Shown in pieces: positions 1-8,664 of a stretch of DNA of 64,000 nt. The position numbers were made by a program, and so were the translations under genes. How positions within the stretch are numbered: the first letter of the stretch is position 1; each line of letters opens with the position of its first letter. This stretch comes from Paenibacillus algorifonticola (GTDB lineage: Bacteria; Bacillota; Bacilli; Paenibacillales; Paenibacillaceae), in contig NZ_LAQO01000015.1 in NCBI RefSeq assembly GCF_000971975.1, positions 1-64,000 of the forward strand, given 5' to 3'. The notes under the pieces were generated by a model, which was not told the DNA's origin, did not search any database, and was given only the letters and a program-made list of their open reading frames with translations.

Positions 1-312
1 TTTTATGCACAAAAGTAGCCGTGATAGAAAATTAGGAAGATTCAGAGAACATTAATGCAACGCTAGTGTGGTGTGGTCCAACATGCTTGAAAATTTTTAG
101 AAAATGTTGATCAGCATCTATATAATCGTGATGAAACAAAGGAAATATATAGCAGAAAGTTCGAAATCCTATTTATTTAATTTGTTTCTTCCATTTTATT
201 TATGCGGAATGTTGTTACGAGAGAAATGAGAATTAGATTATCTGATCTTACTATAATTCTGGTATTTTGTGGTTATATTTAGAGAAACTGCATCAAGATT
301 GAAAAAGGCAGC
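1..312. other. AT-rich stretch without a recognised gene
   Basis: The first bases read in one frame as a short protein tail ending in RKLGRFREH and a stop near base 54. This could be the end of a gene cut by the window edge, but I do not recognise it. Nothing else is supportable up to the first repeated site at 313. Confidence 0.4.
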
Positions 313-545
313 AGTCTAATACTTTATTTTTCTTTTTGTATGTTGATACTAATTAATGTTCCATATCAGTCTACAACTTATTTCTCAAAAGCTGACGATT
401 TTCAAACTCAAAAACCGCGTCATATCAACAACTCCAGTCTAATACTTTATTTTCTTTGTACACCCTGTTGATTCATTACAATAAAGTGTTGTTCTGAACA
501 ATAAAGTTTTGTTTTTTTAAAATTAATACAATAAAGTCTTGTTCT
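313..545. repeat. Six-site AATAAAGT array upstream of XRE gene 1
   Basis: Three sites read AGTCTAATACTTTATTTTC or close variants on the plus strand at 313, 368 (degenerate) and 436. Three face the other way with the core ACAATAAAGTNTTG at 478, 498 and 528. Both kinds share AATAAAGT when put on the same strand. The same three-site block with the same 55 and 68 bp spacing occurs at 50457, also before an XRE gene. Inference: a multi-site protein-binding array, either a transposon end of the Tn7 type (TnsB-like sites) or a regulator array. Confidence 0.6.
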
Positions 546-597
546 CTTCTAAATAGGAAGTGACGAAACGGAAATTTAAAACCTTAAAATTCATCAA

Positions 598-640
598 GGG
601 TAGCCCTAAGTCATTTATAGGGCTACCCTTATTTTTATCT
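598..640 (+). terminator. Hairpin with T-rich tail before XRE gene 1
   Basis: Perfect arms GGGTAGCCCTA (598-608) and TAGGGCTACCC (618-628) are followed by TTATTTTTATCTTT. A near-copy lies at 55280-55311, in each case after AATAAAGT sites. It could stop incoming transcription or attenuate the XRE gene. Confidence 0.7.
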
Positions 641-731
641 TTGCGAGATTGTTAAAATGATAATGGTTTTCTAATGTCACCGTTAAATTGGCTTTATGAA
701 ATTCAAATAATTTAAAAGGTAGTGAAATTAT

Positions 732-1055
732 ATGAATGAGATAGGGTATAGAATAAAATATATTCGTAAGCAGAGCAATCTTAATCAGTCTGAATTTGCA
801 AAAAAAATTGGTATATCCCAAGGTAATCTAAGTGAAATCGAAATGGGAAACAGTAATCCCTCCGCTGAAACACTGATATCAATTAAGCGAAATTATATGG
901 TGAACTTGAATTGGTTACTAATGGGGGATGGTTTTGAAGAAGGAGGGTTATACGCGGATACAAATGAAAAAGTTTTACTTGAAGGGTATAGAGACCTAAA
1001 AGAATCTGATAAATTTGAATTAATTGAAATTATGCGTCTAAAAAAGCGATTATAA
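732..1055 (+). CDS. XRE-family HTH transcriptional regulator (copy 1)
   Basis: This 107-residue protein has a lambda-repressor-like HTH in residues 5-60 (QSEFAKKIGISQGNLSEIE). It then has the NPSAETL..I segment and VNLNWLLMGDG typical of small phage or transposon repressors. An AAAAGGTAG-type ribosome-binding site sits before the ATG. It is a paralogue of the protein at 50766: both share the NPSxETL and W-L-x-G segments and a G-Y/F-RDL motif near the end, and this copy has about 15 more C-terminal residues. It lies behind the site array at 313-545 and the hairpin at 598. Its target is unknown; the adjacent array is an obvious candidate. Confidence 0.85.
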   Translation: MNEIGYRIKYIRKQSNLNQSEFAKKIGISQGNLSEIEMGNSNPSAETLISIKRNYMVNLNWLLMGDGFEEGGLYADTNEKVLLEGYRDLKESDKFELIEIMRLKKRL

Positions 1056-1297
1056 TTGAACTTTTTCCTGATACATTATTTAGTGACAATACTCCGAATC
1101 GACTGGGTTAAGTAGCACCAAACCGTATTGATTTAGGTATCAGAAGGGCTCCTGTCTGCATGATAAGAGAGTTAGGGAGAACTATGGTAAACATACCGCA
1201 TGAAAATTACATGCCGCCAGAAATGCTTTTGACTTAGAGGCTTATTGGTCAGACAATTCTTCAAGGACAACTACATTCCGCAGGAATTGAACTCTGA
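1056..1297. other. Intergenic stretch, possible gene debris
   Basis: A frame from about 1160 reads as coding-like protein (REL.RTMVNIPHENYMPPEML) before a stop near 1238. No start or homology can be assigned. It is probably a decayed gene end. Confidence 0.25.
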
Positions 1298-1332
1298 TTG
1301 AAACGTTCAAAAAAATATTGAAACGTTTCCAA
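1298..1332. promoter_or_regulatory. LacI-type operator pair before the first lacI gene
   Basis: TTGAAACGTTCAA (1298-1310) is a near-palindrome. TTGAAACGTTTCCAA (1318-1332) is the exact reverse complement of the sites at 2428 and 2526. They lie 47-81 bp before the regulator start, which suggests autoregulation. The sequence also fits a CcpA cre site, so carbon catabolite control is possible. Confidence 0.7.
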
Positions 1333-1378
1333 TTTGGTGATATTATAATTTTTATTGAGAGTTTAAGTGGGGGGTTAG

Positions 1379-2347
1379 ATGTCGAGTATTAAAGATGTAG
1401 CCATCTTAGCTGGCGTAGCAGTAGGAACCGTGTCCCGTGTCATTAATAAATCAGGTGCTGTAAAACCCGCTACACGCAGAAAAGTTGAAGAAGCCATACA
1501 AGAGCTGAATTATGTCCCTAATGAAATTGCCCGAAATTTCAAAATGCGTAAATCCAAGATGGTAGCACTGATGTTACCAAGCATCTGGCACCCATTTTTT
1601 TCTGAACTGGCGTATTACATTGAGGATGAGTTGGACCTTGAGGGTTATAAGCTCATGCTCTGTAATAGCGGAGGCAAGCCTGAAAAAGAACTTTATTATT
1701 TGGAAATGCTTCAGCAAAACAAAGTGGCTGGTATCGTCGGCATTACTTACAACGATATAGAGAACAATGTGAGCAACGACATTCCGATTGTAAGTATCGA
1801 CAGGCATTTTAACAAGAAAATTACCTGCGTAACTTCGGATAATTACGAAGGCGGGCGTTTGGCCTTAAGGGAGCTAGTAAAAGCGGGTGCTAGAAAACCG
1901 GCATTTATAGGAAGCGTCACTTCAGTTTACAGTGAAACCATGAATCGTAGAGAAGGCTTCATTCAAGAGGCGAAAACAATGGGTGTTGAGTACGTTGTAT
2001 ACGAGAAGCCAGACCCCGTTGAGGATGACGACGCTTATTTTGATGAGTTACTAAAAGAGCATCACGATGTGGACGGCGTTTTTGCCATTACCGATATATT
2101 TGCCGCCAAATATATTGAAAGAGCAGGCAGGCAGGGTATTCGGGTCCCAGAAGATGTAAAGGTCATTGGATACGATGGCATCCAGGATCATCCCTATTTC
2201 CATCCTTTGTTGTCAACAATCAGACAACCGGTGGAGGAAATGGCACGCATGACCATCAGACTGCTTTATGAGAAGATTGAAGGCAAGGATTTAGAACAGC
2301 AAGTGTATCGACTCCCGGTTACTTTTAGGCAAGGCGAAACTACGTGA
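1379..2347 (+). CDS. LacI-family transcriptional regulator of fructan operon 1
   Basis: This 322-residue protein has an N-terminal LacI HTH (SIKDVAILAGVAVGTVSRVINKS, residues 3-25) and the hinge LNYVPNEIARNFK. A periplasmic-binding-protein-like effector domain runs from about residue 60 to 318 (IPIVSIDRHF, VIGYDGI). The start is the ATG at 1379 after GGGGGGTTAG. It is bracketed by copies of one palindromic operator, upstream at 1318 and downstream at 2428 and 2526, so it most likely represses itself and the transporter/GH32 operon that follows. The inducer is not visible; fructose or a short fructoside is the natural guess. Confidence 0.92.
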   Translation: MSSIKDVAILAGVAVGTVSRVINKSGAVKPATRRKVEEAIQELNYVPNEIARNFKMRKSKMVALMLPSIWHPFFSELAYYIEDELDLEGYKLMLCNSGGKPEKELYYLEMLQQNKVAGIVGITYNDIENNVSNDIPIVSIDRHFNKKITCVTSDNYEGGRLALRELVKAGARKPAFIGSVTSVYSETMNRREGFIQEAKTMGVEYVVYEKPDPVEDDDAYFDELLKEHHDVDGVFAITDIFAAKYIERAGRQGIRVPEDVKVIGYDGIQDHPYFHPLLSTIRQPVEEMARMTIRLLYEKIEGKDLEQQVYRLPVTFRQGETT

Positions 2348-2427
2348 TTATGATTGGTAGGAAAAGCATCAGCTCATGGTCGATTCAACTGTGTGAATTG
2401 ACCCTCTGGCGTTTTTCTTACCCATAA

Positions 2428-2442
2428 TTGGAAACGTTTCAA
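2428..2442. promoter_or_regulatory. LacI/cre-type operator TTGGAAACGTTTCAA
   Basis: This 15-bp palindromic site is identical to 2526-2540 and inverted relative to 1318-1332. It lies 84 bp upstream of the second copy, a spacing that would allow looping by a LacI tetramer (inference). Confidence 0.75.
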
Positions 2443-2525
2443 ATTATGATCAGGCTGAAAAGTATCCGTTTATTCGGTCGGTTTATGATGTCGATTCATC
2501 TATAAATCCCTTCGCACAGACTAAA

Positions 2526-2540
2526 TTGGAAACGTTTCAA
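2526..2540. promoter_or_regulatory. LacI/cre-type operator before the transporter operon
   Basis: A second identical TTGGAAACGTTTCAA ends 35 bp before the GTG start at 2576. That is where repressor binding would block the operon promoter. Confidence 0.78.
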
Positions 2541-2575
2541 AACGAAGAATACTTTACTGGAAAGGGTGTACAAGA

Positions 2576-3526
2576 GTGAATTCAAAAATTAGTAGCCTGG
2601 ATCTTTCTATGATCAAACCAAATCGAAAGAGATGGAGCCGAGTCAAACGCGACTATGAACTGTATCTGTTCTTACTGCCGATCATTATTCTTTATCTCGT
2701 ATTCAAGTATTATCCGATGTACGGGGTACAAATTGCTTTTAAGGACTTTTCACCAAGTCAAGGGATATGGGGTAGTGAATGGGTGGGATTTCAGCACTTT
2801 ATAGATTTTTTCAATTCCTATAACTTCTGGACAATCATTACGAACACGCTTACACTCAGTTTTCTATCCCTGCTGTTTGGCTTCCCGGCTCCCATCATTA
2901 TCGCAATCATGCTGAATCAGATGCTTGGGAAGACCTATAAGAAATTTGTTCAGACCGTGATTTACGCGCCGCACTTTATCTCTACCGTTGTACTTATCGG
3001 TATGCTTAATGTTTTTTTATCTCCGAATAGCGGGATCGTGAATCACATCATCACCTGGTTTGGAGGGGACCCCGTGCTCTTTATGGCCGATGAGGGCTGG
3101 TTCCGTCCCTTGTATATCTTATCAGGTATATGGCAGGAGACCGGATTTGCCACGATTATTTATCTTGCTGCCCTTGCGGGAGTCAATCCCGAACTGCATG
3201 AAGCTGCAACTATGGATGGAGCGAGCAAAAGGAAGCGTGTATGGCACGTGGACATTCCGAGCATTCTGCCGACGATCGTCATTCTGCTGATTCTCGCACT
3301 CGGCAACATAATGAGCATTGGTTTTGAAAAAGCGTTTCTAATGCAGAGCGATCTGAACTACGCCACCTCTAATATTATTCCCACCTACGTGTATGAAATG
3401 GGGATTCAGAAGGCTCAATACAGCTTTTCCACGGCGATTGGCCTGTTTAACTCTCTAATCAATATCATCCTAATTTTCACCGTTAACCGGATCGCCAAAA
3501 AAGTAACTGAAACTAGCCTGTGGTAA
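2576..3526 (+). CDS. Sugar ABC transporter permease, LplB type
   Basis: This 316-residue integral membrane subunit of a carbohydrate ABC importer has about six membrane segments, the first around residues 29-48 (LYLFLLPIIILYLVFKYYPMYG). The cytoplasmic EAA loop reads EAATMDGASKRKRVWHVDIPSI (about residues 205-226) and couples to the ATPase. The PMYGVQIAFKDFSPSQGIWGS region is characteristic of the LplB/YtcP group used for polysaccharide breakdown products. The start is a GTG 9 bases after AAAGGG. It is followed at 13 bp by its partner permease. No ATPase is encoded here, so a shared MsmX-type ATPase elsewhere is expected. Confidence 0.93.
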   Translation: MNSKISSLDLSMIKPNRKRWSRVKRDYELYLFLLPIIILYLVFKYYPMYGVQIAFKDFSPSQGIWGSEWVGFQHFIDFFNSYNFWTIITNTLTLSFLSLLFGFPAPIIIAIMLNQMLGKTYKKFVQTVIYAPHFISTVVLIGMLNVFLSPNSGIVNHIITWFGGDPVLFMADEGWFRPLYILSGIWQETGFATIIYLAALAGVNPELHEAATMDGASKRKRVWHVDIPSILPTIVILLILALGNIMSIGFEKAFLMQSDLNYATSNIIPTYVYEMGIQKAQYSFSTAIGLFNSLINIILIFTVNRIAKKVTETSLW

Positions 3527-3539
3527 GGAGGAGTTCATT

Positions 3540-4436
3540 TTGAATCAATTATTGAAGAGAAAGAGCACAGGGGATGCATGGTTTGACTTAGTCAACTACT
3601 TCTTGTTAACCATCATCATGCTGCTCGTATTATTTCCGTTGTACTTTGTGCTGATAGCATCATTCAGTGACCCCAATTATATATACTCAGGTGAAGTTTG
3701 GTTGTTTCCGAAAGGCTTTACATTAGATGGATACGAACGAATTTTCAATGATTCATCTATATGGATTGGGTATGCCAACTCAATTTTATACGCGACACTT
3801 GGAACATTTATTGGAGTCGCCGTGACTGTTTGTGCAGCCTACCCTTTAGCACGCAAAAATCTGGCAGGTAAGTCTGTGATTATGTGGTTTTTGTTGGTTA
3901 CCATGTTTTTTAGCGGAGGACTGATTCCAACCTATTTGCTGATTAAGGATCTTCACATGCTAAATACAATATGGGCACTCGTGATTCCCGGAGCGGGCGG
4001 TGTATTCAATGTTATTATCGTGAGGACTTTTTTTCAGTCGTCCATACCGGATGAAATGTGGGAAGCCGCATCTATTGATGGATGTTCCAACACCAGATTT
4101 TTTTGGAGCATCGTTCTGCCTTTGTCCAAATCGATCCTAGCCGTAATGGTGCTGTATCATGTCGTTGGTTTCTGGAATGGTTTTTTTGACTCCTTGATCT
4201 ACCTTAGCGATGAAAGCAAATACCCGCTGCAATTGGTGCTTCGCAACATTCTTGTTCAGAATCAGGTTAACTCCGGCATGATGATAGATGTTGAATCTTA
4301 CGCGGCGAAGATGCGCGTCACAGAACTAATCAAATACGGTGTTATTGTTGTATCCAGTCTGCCGCTGTTGATTTTGTATCCATTCCTGCAAAAGTACTTT
4401 GTTAAAGGCGTGATGATCGGATCAATCAAGGGGTGA
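3540..4436 (+). CDS. Sugar ABC transporter permease, LplC/YtcP type
   Basis: This 298-residue second permease has six predicted membrane helices and the EAA loop EAASIDGCSNTRFFWSIVLPLS (about residues 178-199). The C-terminal KYFVKGVMIGSIKG is typical of the family. The start is a TTG, chosen because AAGGAGGAG (3525-3533), which overlaps the stop codon of the preceding gene, is optimally placed. It pairs with the permease at 2576 and the lipoprotein at 4544. Confidence 0.92.
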   Translation: MNQLLKRKSTGDAWFDLVNYFLLTIIMLLVLFPLYFVLIASFSDPNYIYSGEVWLFPKGFTLDGYERIFNDSSIWIGYANSILYATLGTFIGVAVTVCAAYPLARKNLAGKSVIMWFLLVTMFFSGGLIPTYLLIKDLHMLNTIWALVIPGAGGVFNVIIVRTFFQSSIPDEMWEAASIDGCSNTRFFWSIVLPLSKSILAVMVLYHVVGFWNGFFDSLIYLSDESKYPLQLVLRNILVQNQVNSGMMIDVESYAAKMRVTELIKYGVIVVSSLPLLILYPFLQKYFVKGVMIGSIKG

Positions 4437-4543
4437 TGTGGACGTAATGCTTGAAAGGGGGGATGTACAAGTAGTATTCAGATGAAGCATGTAAGAAAGT
4501 GATTTTCAGCATGTTGGATGACAACTAAGGGAGGTTATGTACA

Positions 4544-6175
4544 ATGAAATCTTTATTTAAAAATGTGGGGATTCTTATGTTGGCCGGAGCGTTTGTGGTT
4601 AGTGGATGTTCGGGAAACAGTAACGGATCAAAGAATCAGGCAGAAAATACGGATCTAGAAGCCAATTTCAATAAAACCGGTCTTCCGATTGTTCAAGAAG
4701 CAGTATCGTTGAGAATGGTGTCCCCGAAAGCTGCCTTGGCTCCGAAATACTCGGAGATGGAAATTTTCAAGCGGCTGGAAGAGCAAACAAACGTAAAGAT
4801 AGAATGGGAAAACATCCCTGATACTGATTTTGCTGAAAAGAAAAATTTGTTATTGGCAAGCGGAGATCTGCCGGATGCATTTTACGGAGCTGGATTCACC
4901 GATTACGAGCTGATCAATTACGGTAAAGACGGAACCATTATTCCACTGGAGGATTTGATTGATCAATATGCGCCAAATTTGAAAGCGCTTCTTGATCGCC
5001 GACCCGACATCAAATCATCGATTACAGCACCGGATGGACATATTTATGGGCTGCCATCATTCGAAGAGAATAACCTTGGAACCAACCCCTTTTTCCATGT
5101 CATCAATAAAAAATGGCTAGATAAGCTGGGTCTGGAAGTTCCACAAACACTGGATGAATATACGGAAGCTCTGCTTGCCTTTAAAACAAAGGATCCAAAC
5201 GGTAATGGTAAGAAAGATGAAATCCCGTTGAGTTTCATGCATATGCAGTGGTGCATGGATATTGCAGGAATTTTTGGAGCATTTGGTCTTCCTGATAATA
5301 TGGAGCATCGAGTAGTCAGAGATGGAAAAGTTATTTTTACTGCTACTCAGCCTGAATTTAAGGAAGCCTTGAATTACTTCCATGAAAAATGGTATAAGCA
5401 GGGACTGATTGACCCCGAGTCTTTCACGCAAGATGCGGCACAGTATCTGGCAAAAGGAAAAACGACAGATGAGTCGCTTGGATCTTATATCTGGTGGGAA
5501 ATTGAAGAGGTTGTCGGAACTGAACGCGGTAAGGATTATGTTCTACTATCCCCGCTGAAAGGACCAAATGGAGATCAAACAATCGGACGCGGAAATGGCG
5601 GTGGTCCGGGGCGCGGAGCCTTTGTGATTACAAAAGAGAACAGTAATCCGGAAATCACGATGCGTTGGATTGATGAACAGTATGAACCATACATGGCAGC
5701 TCAAATTCATTGGGGTCCACTAGATATTGTATACAAGAAAGACGAGAATGGGAAATTGGTAAACCTGCCGCTTCCTGAGGGAGCTTCTGCAGGTGAATTC
5801 CGTCAAAAAGTTGCTCCAGGCGCAGGCGGACCTGGCGTCATTACCATACAGGACTTGGGGAAAGTTGTTGATCTGGAACCACGAGCTCAACAGCGTGTTG
5901 AAGATTTAAAGCAATATTACGATCCATACATGGAAAAGGAAAACTATCCGAGTATTTTCTTTGAACCAGACGAACTGGACAAAATCAACAAGATCGAGCC
6001 TGAATTGATTAAGTATGTAAATACCCAAAGGGGAAAATTCATTGTTAATGGCGGCGCGGATGAGCAGTGGGAAAGCTATGTGAAAACACTGGAAAAGATG
6101 GGCCTAAACGAATTAATGGAGATTTATCAAAACGGACTGGATCGCTATAATGCAAATCTAAAAACAAATAAATAG
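4544..6175 (+). CDS. Extracellular solute-binding lipoprotein, family 1, LipO-like
   Basis: This 543-residue protein starts with a lipoprotein signal; the lipobox VSGC puts the acylated Cys at residue 22. The mature part is a cluster-D-sized sugar-binding protein with an early ITAPDGHIYGLPS segment and K-K-W-L-D-K-L-G-L (substrate-contact hinge region). It is long, as is usual for the LplA/LipO partners of LplB/C permeases. The ribosome-binding site is GGGAGG. Position directly after the permeases and before the GH32 enzymes argues for a fructo-oligosaccharide ligand (inference). Confidence 0.92.
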   Translation: MKSLFKNVGILMLAGAFVVSGCSGNSNGSKNQAENTDLEANFNKTGLPIVQEAVSLRMVSPKAALAPKYSEMEIFKRLEEQTNVKIEWENIPDTDFAEKKNLLLASGDLPDAFYGAGFTDYELINYGKDGTIIPLEDLIDQYAPNLKALLDRRPDIKSSITAPDGHIYGLPSFEENNLGTNPFFHVINKKWLDKLGLEVPQTLDEYTEALLAFKTKDPNGNGKKDEIPLSFMHMQWCMDIAGIFGAFGLPDNMEHRVVRDGKVIFTATQPEFKEALNYFHEKWYKQGLIDPESFTQDAAQYLAKGKTTDESLGSYIWWEIEEVVGTERGKDYVLLSPLKGPNGDQTIGRGNGGGPGRGAFVITKENSNPEITMRWIDEQYEPYMAAQIHWGPLDIVYKKDENGKLVNLPLPEGASAGEFRQKVAPGAGGPGVITIQDLGKVVDLEPRAQQRVEDLKQYYDPYMEKENYPSIFFEPDELDKINKIEPELIKYVNTQRGKFIVNGGADEQWESYVKTLEKMGLNELMEIYQNGLDRYNANLKTNK

Positions 6176-6195
6176 ATGATAGGTGGAGAGATACT

Positions 6196-8664
6196 GTGCT
6201 TGATGTTATTACTATTGGAGAAGCATTGATTGACTTTACTCCAGCAGGCCATACAACTGGGGGGAACGAGCAGTTTGAATGCAATCCAGGAGGTGCTCCG
6301 GCTAACGTAGCCGTTGCGCTATCCCGTTTAGGAGCCAGAACTGCATTGATAAGCAAGGTCGGGGAGGATCAATTCGGCTCCCTGCTGCACAACACACTGC
6401 TAAGTAGTGGTGTTGATGTGTCTGAAGTTTCATTCACAAATGAAGCGAGTACAACGCTTGCCTTTGTCCATCTGGATGATAAGGGAGACAGATCGTTCAG
6501 CTTCTTCCGAAAGCCGGGAGCAGATACCTTCTTACACTCGAAGGATGTCCCGCTCGATCGGATTGAAACCTGCCAAGCTCTGCATTTTGGCTCATTGTCC
6601 ATGACCCATGAACCGGCCCGTACCGCAACCAGGACGGCAGTTCTCAGAGCCAAGGAAGCAGGAGTGTTGCTCTCGTTCGATCCGAATATCCGGTTTGCTT
6701 TATGGGAGAGCAAGGAGGAAGCAAAACATAATATCCTTTGGGGGATGAAGTACGCCGATATCTTGAAAATATCGGAAGAAGAGCTCTTTTTTATAACTGG
6801 GACTAGCGATATGGAACAGGGCTCGCTAGAGTTGCAACAACAATTCGGTATCGTGTTGGTCGTCGTCACTTTAGCGGAACAAGGCTGTTATTACCGTTTG
6901 GCTGGTCAGGATGGATATGTGTCTGGATTTCAGGTGAATGCCATCGACACAACAGGAGCTGGCGATGCTTTTCTGGGCTGCTTGTTATATAAGATCCTGG
7001 AAGGCGGAAGTTCATTGAAAGATCTGACCAAGCAGCAAATCATTAGCATGCTGACTTTTGCTAATGCCGGCGGCGCGTTAGTAACAACACGAAAGGGGGC
7101 TCTTGGATCCATGCCGACGACAGATGAGATTAATCAGATGATAGAGTCCAGCAAACCGTACAATGATGATCGTTTCAGACCGGGATTTCATTTTTCACCA
7201 CCCTCCAATTGGGCGAATGATCCAAACGGATTAGTCTATTATGAGGGAAGCTATCATTTATTCTATCAATATCATCCTTACAGTAATAAATGGGGGCCGA
7301 TGCATTGGGGCCATGCTATAAGTGAAGACCTGGTTCACTGGGAGCACGCACCTGTTGCTCTATTCCCGGATGAGCATGGAGCGATATTTTCTGGCTGCTG
7401 TGTAGTGGATTGGAATAATAGCAGCGGCTTATTTAAAGATTCCCATGGACTCGTTGCAATCTTTACGCATGCGGATATCCATCCGGAGACGAGACAGCCA
7501 CGCCAGCGTCAGAGCCTAGCTTACAGCAGTGATAAAGGCCAAACCTGGCACAAGTATGACGGGAATCCAGTGCTTGTCGAGGATAATTTGATAGACTTCC
7601 GTGACCCGAAGGTGTTCTGGCATGCGCAAAGTGAGCGGTGGATTATGACTATTGTTGCGGGAGACCACGCCCGGTTCTATGCATCCGATAATTTGCGTGA
7701 ATGGTCACTGACGGGTGAATTCGGCAGAGAAGAAGGCTCACATGATGGTGTTTGGGAATGCCCGGATCTGTTTGAGTTGCCGGTGGATGACACCGGGCGT
7801 TCCAAATGGGTACTGATCATAAGCATCGGAGACAATCCCAATTGTCCAGAAGGTTCGCGTACACAATATTTTGTTGGAGAGTTCGACGGAAATACCTTCA
7901 TTAATGATAATCCGGCTGATCATATCATGTGGCTGGATTATGGCAGAGACAACTATGCAGGAGTTACCTGGTCAGATATCCCTGAGCAGGACGGACGCCG
8001 TGTGGTCATTGGTTGGATGAGCAACTGGAAGTATGCCAATGAGACGCCTACCGGTTCCTGGAGAGGCGCAATGACCCTGCCGCGCACCTTGTCACTCACC
8101 AGCAAGGATGGCAGTATAGTGCTGATCCAAATGCCTGTCAGGGAAATCGGGCAGCTACGCAAAGAATCCATGAGCTGGAATGATATCACAGTTACGCCAG
8201 TGACCTCTTTTATGCAGAAGTCGAATAATGATCTGCTAGAGATTGAAGCGGAGATGGATGTCCGGTTAGGGGACGAAGTGCGTTTCCATCTGAAATCCTC
8301 TGGACAGAGCGAGATTGTTATCGGGTACGACTCTGCTATGGAGTGGCTGTTCACCGACCGTTCGAAATCAGGTGAGACCAATTTCCACCCGGCGTTTGCA
8401 TGCCAGCACGGAGCCAGCCTGGCTGCGGTAAATGGACAGCTGAAGTTGCATATCTGGTTGGACCGCAATGCGGTAGAAGTGTACGCGGATAATGGTTTGG
8501 TTGTGCTGACCGATCAGATTTTCCCTGATGCACCGATAGAGAATATTGAGGTAAGCGCAAAATCAGGACAGGTTGTCCTCAAATCGCTTCAAATCCATTC
8601 GCTTAAATCTATTCATGCTTCAGATGAAAGCACAGAGGTGATATTAGGGAGGAATGATGTATGA
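6196..8664 (+). CDS. Fusion of PfkB-family fructokinase and GH32 fructosidase
   Basis: This is one uninterrupted 822-residue protein with two enzymes. Residues 1-315 are a PfkB (ribokinase-fold) sugar kinase: N-terminal GEALIDF, the NPGGAPANVAVALSRLG substrate loop, and the DTTGAGDAF anion-hole motif at 251-259 with catalytic Asp257. Residues about 328-815 are a GH32 fructosidase: nucleophile Asp342 in WANDPNG, FRDPK with Asp470, the acid/base Glu521 in WECPDL, and a C-terminal beta-sandwich. There is no signal peptide, so both activities are cytoplasmic: release of fructose from an imported sucrose-like or levan-derived fructoside, then phosphorylation. Start is GTG after GGTGGAGAG; the stop overlaps the next start (ATGA). 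Separate scrK and sacA/sacC genes are the usual arrangement. Confidence 0.93.
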   Translation: MLDVITIGEALIDFTPAGHTTGGNEQFECNPGGAPANVAVALSRLGARTALISKVGEDQFGSLLHNTLLSSGVDVSEVSFTNEASTTLAFVHLDDKGDRSFSFFRKPGADTFLHSKDVPLDRIETCQALHFGSLSMTHEPARTATRTAVLRAKEAGVLLSFDPNIRFALWESKEEAKHNILWGMKYADILKISEEELFFITGTSDMEQGSLELQQQFGIVLVVVTLAEQGCYYRLAGQDGYVSGFQVNAIDTTGAGDAFLGCLLYKILEGGSSLKDLTKQQIISMLTFANAGGALVTTRKGALGSMPTTDEINQMIESSKPYNDDRFRPGFHFSPPSNWANDPNGLVYYEGSYHLFYQYHPYSNKWGPMHWGHAISEDLVHWEHAPVALFPDEHGAIFSGCCVVDWNNSSGLFKDSHGLVAIFTHADIHPETRQPRQRQSLAYSSDKGQTWHKYDGNPVLVEDNLIDFRDPKVFWHAQSERWIMTIVAGDHARFYASDNLREWSLTGEFGREEGSHDGVWECPDLFELPVDDTGRSKWVLIISIGDNPNCPEGSRTQYFVGEFDGNTFINDNPADHIMWLDYGRDNYAGVTWSDIPEQDGRRVVIGWMSNWKYANETPTGSWRGAMTLPRTLSLTSKDGSIVLIQMPVREIGQLRKESMSWNDITVTPVTSFMQKSNNDLLEIEAEMDVRLGDEVRFHLKSSGQSEIVIGYDSAMEWLFTDRSKSGETNFHPAFACQHGASLAAVNGQLKLHIWLDRNAVEVYADNGLVVLTDQIFPDAPIENIEVSAKSGQVVLKSLQIHSLKSIHASDESTEVILGRNDV

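Noticed and set aside
1298..1332. Sites read only as CcpA cre boxes
   Set aside because: They also fit cre, but exact repetition around a lacI gene makes a dedicated LacI operator the simpler reading; dual use remains possible.
5044..5431. Long open frames on the minus strand inside the binder gene and similar ones under the GH32 genes
   Set aside because: They lie fully inside strongly coding plus-strand genes, lack ribosome-binding sites and show no recognisable families.
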